From Sisyra terminalis (lineage: Eukaryota; Arthropoda; Insecta; Neuroptera; Sisyridae): DNA of 64,000 nt. Where the stretch lies: NCBI GenBank assembly GCA_958496175.1, contig OY292275.1, positions 11,036,001 to 11,100,000 on the forward strand, in the 5' to 3' direction. The position numbers and the translations under genes were made by a program. Every line of letters begins with the position of its first letter. Position 1 is the stretch's first letter. Under the pieces are notes generated by a model. That model searched no databases, was not told where the DNA came from, and was given only the letters and a program-made list of their open reading frames with translations. This document shows, piece by piece, positions 1 to 62,454 of the stretch.

Positions 1-2406
1 TTAATATAAATTCATTCAATGCATATAACTTTTAGGGTTTTTACTCATTTAGGGTTGTTTTCTGGATTTCAAATCGAATTTCCAGAATTTAGGTTTCTAA
101 GATTAATCATTGTCTTTGTCAATATATTTTACTATTATTTTAGAATGCATATAGCAATGTAGAATGTATATTAAAACGCCTTATTCTTACGATTGTTGCC
201 TTTTTGTCTAATAATTTAAAAAATTAGTAGTAAAAATTTCTATCCAAAAATTAGTAGTAGACATTTTGCAAAGTGCAAGTTACTTGAGCCATTTATAGCT
301 AAAGTGGCGTAAGGAGTCACATTATTGCGATTCGAAGATTTAATAACTTTTATTTAAATAGCCTAAATGGCTATAGAAAATCCCAACGTACGAAATGTTT
401 TGACCTGCTATCTAACTAACTTCAATTTTCCAATAAACTTATAACTTATCTAAGGAAAATTTTAGCTAAAAACGCGGAAAATTCAATTTCAAAACTAAGA
501 CTTATACCACTTTGACTTTAAGTGGCTTACTTTGTACTGATATATTCATCTTCAATCCCTACCTGGTTACACCGATTGTTTCATTCATAAATTTGTCACA
601 TTTTTTTTATTACACTTATCAATTATTGTATTAAAAAAATGGGAATCTAAGCGATTTCATCGACGAACAGAAATTGTTATACTGTACTAGTAAAGAGCAA
701 ATTTCTTACTTAAATATTTCGCCACTCAACTAATTAGTTAGTACCTAAACCCCGCAAATATTTTAAAAAGTTATAATTATTGTTTACTTATTCTAAACCG
801 TTTTATTTTTGTTGGCATTTTTCGCAAATCAGAACTATAATTATATTATTGTAAAAATGCTACACCTACTGTCTCTCCGTTTTTGGCTCTTCGATTCGGA
901 CAATAACCCTATAATACTTTCCTTTTAATACTAAACGCTTAATTTATGGTTTGTTAATTTTATAACTGTTATAATTAAACTGTTATGCGAAAATTAAAGA
1001 TTATAATCAACACCAAAGAAATTGAGGTTTTAGCTTTCGAAAATGTCAAATTTATATTTTTAATAAACATAGTATTTATATTGTCAAAAAAACAATCCAA
1101 ACAATAAATAAAAATTATTTTTAGAAATATAGAAAAGACTTCAAGTGAAATTCAGAATTTGATATTTTTAAAGTTTCTAAAGTTACTACTTTTATATTGT
1201 TAAATGTTTTACTCCAGATTTATTTGGTACCTTAATAGTAAATTTTAATCTTAAAATTTTTTCAACTGAAAATATAGTTTCATATTTTTAGCTTAAAGGA
1301 ATAAATTAACAATTAAAAAATAAAACTGCAGTTATAAAAATAACCCTGGAAATAATTTCAGAAAACCTTCAAAACTTCTTTTTTTAAACCTAGAGAGTAG
1401 GGTTTGTCTTCCTGTTACACCCATAGACATTTATATGGCTGAGGTGTAGCGGAAAATTAATAAGAAAACAACATCTTGAAACAATTATTTCAGAAAAAAC
1501 TAGTTTAAAAATCGTTTACATGTTCATCAATCACATAAGTTCGGAATTTAAAAAGCCGAAAATGTATAAATGACATTATTTAATGTAAATAGATAAATTT
1601 TAAAACATTTATAAACTTTTATGATTTATGATGGATTTTTGTCCAAAGAGCTTAGGGACATAAGGTTGTATTGGTACTGATGAAATACTAAGATTCTGGA
1701 AGTTTCAAATCTCCACCTCAAATGGTTTTTCTAAAAAAAAAAATAAGAATAAGTGAACGACAGAAATAATTTTTTTCTTTGACTTTTAACCGATTAATCT
1801 AAAATTTTAATATAATTCCGAGTTTAATATTGCCTTATAAAAATAAAAACTATCTTTGGAAAATGTATAATTAAATTATGTTTTTAATAAGCTCTATATA
1901 ATTTTTCCAAAGAAGCAATATTGTTCGTGTTTAACCTGAATATGTATATTGTGTACAATGGCATTTAGCATTGAGTGGGAGTGGCATTGTAAAATTTTTA
2001 AAATTTCAACAATCATAACAAATGAACATCTATAAATCTCACAATTCTATTGGTTAATAACCAGATGCATTGACGTGTATGTGCTGTCATCTAATATTAG
2101 TGTATTGCTTGATTTATGCTGACTTATGCCTACTTTATTTGTTCTTAATTAATTATTTGCATTTGATTAAAAGTCAAAAAGTGGTCCAAGTAATAGTTTG
2201 AATAGTGCTCAACTAATGAAGATTAATTTTTTTTATTCAAGTAAGTGAAATATTATTGAATTCTCGAAATCAAAAATCATTATACCGACAGTGTTGGTTT
2301 CAATTTAATTTTAATTTTCAATTGGGACTTTTGTGAAAAATTATGTTTCCTATATAAATAATTATAAAGAACTTAAGACTATAATCATGATGAATCGACC
2401 TCGGAT

Positions 2407-2445
<39 letters not shown>

Positions 2446-4591
2446 CTTTAATATTTTTCTGATTTTTCCATGGTTTCTTAATATTTGATGTTCTTTATAT
2501 TTTGTATATATTTAAAGCATTTTACTTGTATTAACTATTCGCTCATTGCTTACTGGACTTTACATATTTACATATAGGTATTAAGATTATTTATAATTGT
2601 GATACAATATTTTCTTACTTTTTTTTATATAATTAGGCATTTTTAACCCTAAAATCATATGAAAATTTTGATCAGAAAAAACATGTTTTCTGTTCTTTAG
2701 TTCTTTACTTATTTATTTTTTTATGAAAACTAAGTTAGATAGAGATCTGAACCTTCTTGGATTTTAGTTAGATCTTTTATTAGTACGGTCTACAAATCTA
2801 AAAATTTTCATTTAAATATCTTTTTGAGGTCAATTTACTATGATTGTAACTCTAGGCCCTTTAAAGCAAGCAAAAAGTAGGCAATTCTGAGAAGATTGAA
2901 GTATAAACTATATATTCGAAAATTTGCATAGATGCTTATATATTTTACATAGATACTTTTAGGGTATAATGTACATTGTAGGGTATTAAGAAAAATGATT
3001 AGCTTTTGAAAGTTAATTGAGAAAAAACGATATTTTTTTTATAGTTTTTATAACTAATTCTATTTCGATTTTACTATAATTTCAGATCATTAATTTTACA
3101 TTTGTGCGGCAATAAAATAAAATCGTTTGTTCACATTTTCCATTACAAATACTTTATGGTATAATAAACGTTAATGTTCCATTTTTTCCCCGAAATCAAT
3201 AATTTTGATAGGTAGATATTTTAAAGTTTTACTTTATTGTTACGATATGTTATTGATAATTTATGTAACGATTTGATTCCAAATCAAGATTACAGGCACC
3301 TTTAGCATATCTAGATTGTATTTTAGCAATATAGTTAATTTTCTAGTGTATATTTTCATATAGATATCAAATTGTTTTACTACAAAATAAAAATAAGTAA
3401 AAACATATCTTTCAAAGGAAAGTATATTAAAATTCTTAGATTTAAAGGACTAAAAATTAACCTATACTAAGCCATACTGTCAATAAGTTTTCAGTTTAGT
3501 TAAGAATATTAGAACATGTATATTATATGCGTTACGTCGAGAATCCTCCAACATGGAGTTTTTCCGTAGTTCTGAAAATGTGAGAAATTAGAAGTAAGAA
3601 ATAATAATAAGACAGTTTATGGAAAAAGCTCTACTAAAAGCTCTCTAAACCCCTTGTATTATATTTTTATGTTTTATAATTCATTTCATTGCTCTAAATA
3701 ATTATATTATCATTATATTACATTATATTATCATAACATTAATAAATGTTATGGTTTATATTGTGATGTGTATCGCATTATTGGTTTATCCCTATCCCTA
3801 CATCAATTGAAAATTACTGCTCTTGGTATAGTTACATTTGTAAAACGTTTTAAGATTGTGTAAATAATATGAGTATAAATATATCATAATAATTAATAAT
3901 TAAATATTCCGTTCATTTACTGAAGTATTAATCCTTCCAGGTATTGTAATACCATTTCATGTAATTTCACTTTGGTAAATAAAGTTTCTCTGTTCTGGTT
4001 GATTCATTTGTTTTCTTCACAAAATTTCATAATACTATTATTTTTCATATCAAATCAATAATTTCATTTATTGCCATGATTATTTCATAGCCACAGAATT
4101 ATTTCCATATTAATATTCCGTGCAGAAATGGACGAAACTGTATGTATTCCAATATGTCTTATACGAGAAAATCATAGAATTTTACTTTGAATGGAAAATT
4201 CAAGTAAATTATGAACTTCTTTGCAACTGAAAACATTTTTATTATGTGTTTTTATACTAATTACTCATAATATTGGATATATTCATTATCCATTTATAGG
4301 CTAAGTAGATGTGTATCAAATGTAAAATACAATGTAATAGATACTTAACATCGGGGTATAGTCGGTATATAACTACACGGAAGAAATATAAGAAAAATTT
4401 CAATAATACATCGTTATTTTTGTTATTTATTATTGTAGTGTTGTACCCAAATAAACGTAGTTCAGTATAGTTCAGGTATAATACATTCCCAAAGAGTATC
4501 ATTCGTTTGCATGTGTTCGTTAAGAAACCAGAGAATAGGGGCAAAAGAATTAGTAGTTCTGACTAGTTTTTATATGGTATATTTATTTATT
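1..4591. other. AT-rich upstream DNA, no gene recognised
   Basis: No coding sequence, RNA gene or mobile-element protein could be recognised on either strand. The only clear simple repeat is the (TA)n tract near 2408. Confidence 0.5.
2408..2438. repeat. (TA)n microsatellite
   Basis: About 15 uninterrupted TA dinucleotides. Confidence 0.9.
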
Positions 4592-5611
4592 AGACTAATT
4601 CAAAAAAATTATGATTTTTTTTTCCTCGAAAATATCGAAAATATCGAATTATATCGAAAATATTGTTGGAAATGACAAAAAAAAATCCTGTGAAAGTTTA
4701 AGCTCTTAATATTAATATTAAGAGGTGCCGCATCGCAAATTTCGATTTTCCATTTCAATAACATAGGAACAATATTCTCTTGCACTTTGGAATTTTATAG
4801 CTCACATTGGTGACAATATTTCGGAATGACCAAGGTATATTCTTGTAGAAAATTGAACGATCTACAAAAAAGGTCTCGTACAAGTTTTTAATATATTTAT
4901 TCCTTCAAAAGTTATTCGAGCTCAAAGTTGAACTAAAGAGAAATTTTAATATTTTTTATATATTTATAGGAATTTTAGAAAATTTTATAGGACATTTTTT
5001 GTAGAGCACTTTTTTTCCTATAACTTAACTCTATAAAAGTTTTTGATATTTTTCACAGGTCCTAAGTTATTTGCATTAAACTGAAAATTCCCTGAATTAT
5101 TATATTTTTAACATAATTTTTTTTTTTATTTTAATTAAATTACTTAGGACCTGTGAAAAATATCAAAAACTTTTATAGAGATAGTTATAGGAAAAAAAGT
5201 GCTCTACAAAAAATGTCCTTTAAAGTTTTCTCATAAAATTGATGGTTACGTCAAATAATTGAAAAAATATTAAAATTTCTCTTTAGTTCAACTTTGAGCT
5301 CGAATAACTTTTGAAGGAATAAATATATCAAAAACTTGTAAGAGACCTTTTTTGTAGATCGTTCAATTTTCTACAAGAATATACCTTGGTCATTCCGAAA
5401 TATTGTCACCAACGTGAGCTATAAAATTTCAAAGTGCAAGAGAATATTGTTCCCATGTTATTTAAATGGAAAATCGACATTTGCGATGCGGCACCTCTTA
5501 ATATTAATATTAAGAGCTTAAACTTTCACAGGATTTTTTTTTGTCATTTCCAACAATATTTTCGATATAATTAAGAAAAAAAAATCATTTTTTTTTTTGA
5601 GTCAGTCTAGT
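4592..5611. repeat. 1-kb foldback (palindromic) element
   Basis: Two arms of about 500 bp are near-perfect reverse complements around a centre near 5110. Each arm contains the same 22-bp palindrome, CTCTTAATATTAATATTAAG plus AG (4703-4724 and 5495-5516), next to GGTGCCGCATCGCAAAT. The ends read TAGACT.A.TC followed by an A-rich run. No ORF. A related scrap (CTCAATATTAATATTA...CTCCGCAT) lies at 12497-12535. Probably a non-autonomous DNA transposon; no target duplication could be fixed. Confidence 0.85.
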
Positions 5612-8600
5612 ATATATTCATTTGTACTTTTAGAAAAGTTTCCAATCTAATATTGTACTTTTTGTTATGATATTTAGTACAGGAAACAGTTGTTATAGTT
5701 ACGATGTTATAACGTAAAAATTCAAATGTTCATATTTAGCAAATTTTAAAGTAGAATATTGTAAAGACTAAGTTAGTAAAAATCTGGTCTTAGATTATTA
5801 TGTTACATTGTAATTTTTATTTTTTCCGTGAATAATGTAGGTATATGGTTTTGGAAACAAGTGGTTATTAGATACTAATGTCTTTTAAATTATTATTAGC
5901 CATTCGTAAATTGATTAATATTAAAAAAAGGGCTCGTTAAGAGATTCTACCTCACCAACTACCGTAATGTCTAATAAATTAATGTAGAATCTTTTATTAT
6001 TATTGGATTATTAAACCACAAAAATTGAACTACTATAGGAATTGGATTAATTGTTCGCAAAATAAATTTTGTACAACGTTAATTATACATTATGTCATGT
6101 ATTTAATTATTTTCCCATTATTTTTCGTTTCTTATTAGTTAATAATATAAATATTTGTTCTTAATAAAGTTTTAATGATCATAAGTTTATTGAATATTTG
6201 GTTATTTGATATAGAAACATTGGTAGATACATAAACCAATTTTTACAGATTGGGGACCTCGAATTGGGCATTTGCTTGTAATCTTCCTACCTATTACAAT
6301 ACTTTTCCTACCACCTATAGAGTTTCGTAGAAAGAATATAATTTCTCAAGTAAAAGCAATACAAAATTTATTCCTCGGTCTATTTTTTTTTCGAATTATT
6401 TTTTAAGTCTATTTAAATGCATCAAATGATTGATGGATTGTTTTGTGTATATGATTGTTTAGTTGTAATGTATCATCGCAATTTTCGTTAATTATAATCA
6501 CGACTGGTTTTTAAATTTAAAGAAAAAAATAAGAAAAATTAGATCAATACATCTTAAAGAAATCTGTGCTTGCAGATGGATTATTGAATGAAATTCTTAA
6601 AAATAACTTCAATTGATATTCAATTTAAATTCATTGATATAAAGATTATGTCAAAACTTCAACCAACTTAACATTAACAATTTTGATTGAATATTTTATT
6701 TACATTTTCATGAAACTTGAAACCAAATTATCGAATCATTCAATAACTTTCCATGCCAACGTCTTAAATATATGCCATTTCTTATCGTGATTTTATTTCT
6801 AAAAAATTGATACTTTGGTCATAATAAAATAGCTAATTTATTTGCATCTTAATTTTTTTTAATGTTGGCCATTGAACAAATTTGGAATCCCTTGCTTACC
6901 ATCTATAATACAAGTTTTTAAGAATGGAATTCATACATTGATTCGTATACAGTGGGCTGAAAAATGTAATTTGCTTTATAAGTCCGCGTAAAAGATAAAT
7001 TTTAATTTCAAGTAGGTTGCCAATTTAAACGTGGGTGCTCCTCTAATAATGTACTTATAGAACATTATATTTCCATTCAAAATTTGTACTTTTTGACAAT
7101 TGGTTCATTAATAATTTGAGGTTTAAATCATTTTGAAAAAGAAGCAATTTTTTACTGAAGAACTACTTTTTTGAAAACAATGTTTGTATAAAATTATTAA
7201 GTGTTTTTTTTTTCTTTGAAGTGATGTTTCGAGTTTTAATTGATGATTTGTCAAAAAAATATTTATAAAAATTAAAAGAAGAAGTTGTGATAAAAAGACG
7301 ATTAGGTCTCTTAATTAATTTATAGACGTTTCATATGTGATGTGGTAGGTGGAAAATTGGTGCTGCCTACATCCTTCGCGTAGCCTTCAATCTAAGGTTA
7401 AAATTAAATGTATGGGAACTTTGGTTGGGGAAAAAGAATGGATCGATCGAGTACAATTGTATCTAGCCATATACTTTCCTTGTTTATTAATTAAATTACG
7501 AACAATTTCTGCAGAAATAAAAGCAGAGTATTTCGATTGAGAGAAAAATGGTTTATATTAGTTGGAATTCACCTCACAGGTGAAACAGTCGCGTGATATT
7601 TTCGTTTGATATAGTACGGAAAAGGTGTGAAAATATATTTTCGGTATTTTCTTATTGTCAAATATTGGGGAAAATGTTTTAGTGACAAGATTTTTTGTTT
7701 GGGTTTGGGATGTTTTTGGATTTAATCTTTCATCTGTTTTGTAGTTTTCTTTAGTTATGTTCATAGAAGAATTGTGAAATTTAACGAAAATAAGAAAAAT
7801 AATATCATTTTCACATATTTCATTTGACTTATTTGTCTGGGAGTTACAAAACTTATTGTTATTTTTTCTTTCTTTGATGTACAATACAACAAAAATGTTA
7901 ATTAGACTTATGTTTCTTATTATAATTCATTCGAAGTCATCAAATTATTTTGCTAGTTTTTATTGATCTTTCTATCTTTTATCTATTTAGATATATGAAA
8001 ATAAATTTAACAATTATGAAATTAAATTGGTACTTATTTGCGAACATTTTATCATTCTTTGTATTTGCAATATATAAAATGAAAAAAAATAAATTTGGGA
8101 TTCAGTTCTAAAAAGCAGATCTCGAAAATTGATTATTTCGTGTTAAATTTTCGTTAAACTGTAAATTTAGTTATATTGGATCAAAGGTATATGCCAAAAA
8201 ATTGGTCCACTTTAATTATTTTTCAAATTTTAAACCTCCATCCCATTATACCGCATTAAACATGCGACACTTAATCCAAGATAGACACTTAAACACCACG
8301 TTACATTTCTCTTCGAATTAGGTATATGAATATTTGTATAACAAAAATTTTGCTTATCTGGAACTTAGCGAATTAAAATATCATTTTTAATACATAAAAT
8401 ATCTTAAATTTTTAAGTGTCATTAATCGTGTTTAAGTAATTTAGTTTAGTTAATTAAGATCGTTTGAAACCAGATGATAAAATTAAATTGTAGACTTGAC
8501 ACGAAAATTTTAGTGTTTAGCAATTGGTGGGTAAGCCGCAAAGAATTTTCGGTAATTTTATAATGGAAACGCAAAGAATTTTATAATGGATGGCTTTAGT

Positions 8601-11600
8601 ATGGTTAGATTAAAACTTAATTTGACCTAGAATGTGCATTTTTTTCTTCCCATTATTTGGCCTAATTATTCTTCTTTTTTTTAAGTAATTCCATTAATAA
8701 TGATTTACTAGAGTAACGATTGTGTTGTCTTATTTTCCATCAAAGACTCAAATATTTGATAAACGATATTGTTTACTTTTAGAAGATTGATAAATTAATG
8801 AAGAGTGGGAAGAAAAGCATTCTTAGTTTGTGAAGTTTCAGTCATATAAAACCTTAATATTTCAACATTAACTATGGTAAAATAAATTTGACTTTCGGCA
8901 CTTTTACGCTTTTTACGTTTATTGGTTTGTATAAATTAGATTCGATAATATTTTGTGGATTTCTTTTTCGTGTGAATATTAAAAGTATTGCAGCTGTATT
9001 GTATTGGTTGATTTTTGTTGAGGAAACTATTAAATCGAACACAAACTGTTAAATATACATTCCATCTCTTGCATAGATAACAACTTGATAAGTAGATAGA
9101 TTTTACTATTGGTAATGGTTCAAAATACTTCTACTGTTTTTCAAAATTTGGTGCCTAAGCTATGCAAAAAGTGTTTTGTACTATTTTTTTTTTCGGTGGG
9201 TTTCTACTTTGGTATCTATATTAAACTTTCGGTATAAAAAGATAGAATTAAGAAAGCAAAGTAAATGATATAGAAGAAAAAAATACATATGCTAATAAGT
9301 ACAATATGGTTATAAAACATTATTAATTTGAGTGATTACTAGACTCTAGCTCTGTCTTTTCTTTATTATTCCCTTTTTATCATTCTATTCTTTTCTACTG
9401 AGAGTGTTATACCGAAAAAATTAGTAAATACATATATCACTTTTTGCATAGATGTAGTACTGGATTTTGTTAAACAGTAGCTTTTTTGAATGAGAATAGT
9501 CAAACTTATTTTATTATCAAATTTGTGATGAAAAATGAATAGTAGCCGATCCTCGATCTAAGAAAATGTATATCTTCGAATCCTTATAATGACAATGTTT
9601 TGGTGGAAAATGGTATAAAATATTATGAAAATAATTTTAGTTTTAGGGTACTAGTCAGTACTAATACTATTACCCAATACAATAAATAACAATCAACAAA
9701 AACAATTTCATGATTGGAAGGATAGATACATTTTAATTTTGCTAAACTCTAGAATAGGCCTGTTCAATATATCATCGCCTTAGAGTGCAAACCTGCTATC
9801 CACAACCGACGAAACTATAAGTACAGGAGACAATAAAAATACTGCAAAAAATTGAAAATAATTTTTAATCGAAAAAATAAAAACACCCTTTGAAGATTGA
9901 ATGGTCCTGGTTTTAATAGACTGATTACCATTTTTAAATATTTAGATTTCTTCTATGAATTAGCTTTTTAATATATTAGCAGGTTTTCTTACCAAAATAG
10001 TTAATACTCTGAAATGTACAAAGCAGGTTTTTATACTTGTAAAATTAATATTACTAATATCTTAGGCTTAGTTAGAGTACTATATAAAGCTCAAAAAATA
10101 AAGCTCATATTTCTTGTAGAACTATCAAATCTGATAGCGTTGTATTTTCTACTTTGTTTTTTATTCTATTCACGATTTTTTTGTTAATTCAATTGTAAAA
10201 TGATATAATTTTCTTCGTTGTGGCTACATTTTCATTATAGGCCGATTTATTCGCAAATTAAATTAGAAAAAAGTAAAGAATGCAACGTTTCAAAATTTAA
10301 CGATTCTTAAAGGGACATGGGTCAAAAATAACATATTATCAATCGCATAAAACATTAATAAAATAGACAAAAAATTATATATTTAGTCGTTGCTTAAAGG
10401 ACCACTCCGGCAATAAATATTTTTTGTTGGTGTCGCATGGCAATAGTAAGATTCCATCATCGGAAAGGAATCGAAGAATTCATAAAGCTCTTTTTGCTTT
10501 TTGTCAAAAGGCTTTGAACGACTAAGTTCGGTTAAATTTTGTCCCGGAATTTCGGACTTTCCAATTGAGAATGGTCCGTCGGCCGATTCCTATCGTATTT
10601 AAAAACATAGTCCTACATACTCTTATCAGTGAATATTCAACTTGTAGGTAGTAATATACACTTTGTTAGTAATTTACTTTAAGTTTATTTTAAGTTTAAT
10701 TTAAGTTTTATTTACTTTAAACTTTAAGTTTGTACTTCTTTATTCTCGGATATTAATGAAGAAGTTGTAAAGACATATTGACTAATGTACTGATCACTAT
10801 AATGACTTATTTAAATACTTCATTAAAAATGCCCAACTATTACTGTAATAGACAAAATCGAATCTATTTAAGCTTTATTGACAAAAATAAATCATTTCAA
10901 TATTAATTCTTTTGATTAATTCTTACTTTTGATTGTTTTAATTCTATTTTTATTAAAATACACGAAACGATCACAACAAATTTCAGTGACTATAATATGA
11001 CCACAAAACGAGATAGCTTTTCGCCATAAAATTTCAACTGACTTTTGTGTTATGATATTACATTAGTGGTTTATCGTCGTACATAAGTTCTTTTTTTCTC
11101 TTTCTAACTATAACAAAAAACTATTTTTAGCAAAAAATGTAGATAGCAATTTTACAGCCTAAGCTCACGATACGGCTCGCGAAAGCTCTTCATCTGGTCC
11201 GTGAACTTGTTAAATTTTATGCCATCCATGTACCCCTAATTAATAATACTTCTTTACTACTGAAAATTTCCTTTGACCCGTTGCGGAAATGGAAATCTTA
11301 AATTTGACCCTCCACAAAATCATGTTGAATACCCTTACTATAGAAATATTGCCAATTATTGGTTTGTTCAAAAATTGTTGGAACAAGTTGTAAATTTGTT
11401 TTTATTATACTTGAAGAGTAACTGTTTATAAATATTTCTCAAGTTCTTGATATTTTTACTTGTGATGAAATTGAAATTTTAATTTATCAAATTATAATGT
11501 AACGCCGAAGGCTTAGATTATAAACCACAAAGTTGGTTTTTTAATGCCTCAAATTGAAAAAATTGTTAAAACTCCTAAAAACAATTTTTTTTTTTGAAGT

Positions 11601-13019
11601 TAGGTGAATTTTTTGCAAGAACTAAAAAAAAAAAGTGAAAATTTTTGAAATGGATGTTTGGAAGGATATATCGGAAGATATAAAAAAGTTTTGGAAAATT
11701 GGATATAAAAAACCCAAAAAAAAACAAGAGAATATGGCAATAGATGCTCTAAAAAAGATTATATGATTAGCTATTAAAATATACATATTTCCTTTATTTT
11801 AAAATCACTCAATCGTGACCAATAAAAAAATATTGGTTTTTGGTCTTTTATATGCTTATATTAAAATATAAGTTATAGTAATGTATATGCGTAGTACCTT
11901 TGGAAACTTCAATTTAATTTGCCCTTGAAAAAATGAAATGAAGTATACTTCATATTACCACAGGCATATAAAATTCAAGAAAACTAATAAAAAATATTTA
12001 TACAAGTATGAATTATACAAATACGCAAATAAAACTAATGTTAAATACTGTAACTATTTTTTTTTAGAAAATAATCATGATATTTTTAAATATTTTGCGA
12101 GAGATATCTTTATTTATTTTTCCACCTATTTATATGGTTCATTGATTTTTGTATAAGGATAGCTTATCAATCTTATTCGTTTGATACTTCAGAGAATCCA
12201 GGGAACAATGATTGATTTAAAAAAAAAATATCACTTGTCACATTAATTTATTTTATGAATAAAAAATGTATCCCTTAAAGAGGATAGAATTTCGCCTACA
12301 AAATTTGTATTACATTGGTACATTGGTTTCCAAATCAAAGGATTTGCATATAGGACATATTTGCACATTTCATAGTTTGCGTAGTTTCATTCATACGATT
12401 TTATTATTTAGACGAATAAATTATAAAATGTTTTCCTAAATTTTTTCTCAGATTATTTATTAAGAACAGAAATGAGAAAAAAAGCAAATTTAAGCGCCTC
12501 AATATTAATATTATGTTAAGAGCTCCGCATGAAAAACGCTGCCATATGTTTTATGTTTCATAAAAATCAGAAGTGACGGGTATATGTTTATTTAATTTTT
12601 CTCATATTTATATTTTATAATTTCAAAACAACATTTAACTTAAAATAGTACCAAATAGTCTGTATTGGATGATTATGTGAAGCACTAAGGCCAAGCTAAT
12701 TTAAGCCCAGGCCAACAATTCTCAAGCTTCATTTCACCTATTATTGTGAAATTGGTGATAGGATCAAGTATTCAAGTACAATATTTTCAAGTTTATTGGC
12801 AAGCTAATTAGGTTGTAATTAATTGAACGTAGAAAGATAATCGTGGAGATTAATTTTTAATGCTGGTTTTTATGGAGGGAAATTGCACATAGAGTGAATA
12901 TTGCGTTTAATGTAAATATTTTTTTTTTGGTCGACTCGGCTTGTTTAAATTGGGAAATTCCGTAATTTATCGAACACACCTTTCGTTGTATCGATTATTG
13001 CCTGATATTTGTTATAAAA
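5612..13019. other. AT-rich upstream DNA, no gene recognised
   Basis: No gene family recognised. The open frames here are short and low-complexity. A 38-codon Lys-rich frame at 11650-11766 (MDVWKDISEDIKK...) is slightly less random-looking but matches nothing I know. The scrap at 12497 is related to the 4592-5611 foldback. Confidence 0.45.
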
Positions 13020-13349
13020 TTGACGCAATCATTTGATATTGGACGGCGGAAAGCGTAGTGTGTTTACGCGCGTTTTATTTTTGGTGGGCGGCCAAATGGG
13101 CTCGAATCGATGCCAAATACATCTAACCATGGTCTCTCCCGAAACATTTAGGATTAGTCATTATCATTGGATCTGGGACAGAGAAACTAAACTATCTTGT
13201 CACTAAAACAACATAAACGCGTAAACATTTCAAATTCGCGTTTGATACTGTGTTGCACATTCATTTTTTTTTATTAATTAGTATTTTCCTCCGGTTTACG
13301 TTTGCTGACTGATTTTGTCATTGTTCGTGTTGAAAGTGTGGTGTGAAAG
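13020..13349 (+). promoter_or_regulatory. Probable paxillin promoter and 5'UTR
   Basis: The region just before exon 1 is much richer in CG dinucleotides than the surrounding AT-rich DNA (CGGCGG, ACGCGCG, GGGCGGCC between 13044 and 13095). TCATT/TCATTG initiator-like words occur near 13260 and 13318. An in-frame TGA lies two codons upstream of the chosen ATG, so translation cannot start further up in this exon. No TATA box is obvious. The transcription start itself cannot be placed from sequence alone. Confidence 0.45.

Positions 13350-62454
<49,105 letters not shown>

Noticed and set aside
4257..4544. 95-codon minus-strand frame
   Set aside because: Phe/Tyr/Ile/Asn-rich low-complexity composition expected from AT-rich DNA; no domain, no splice context.
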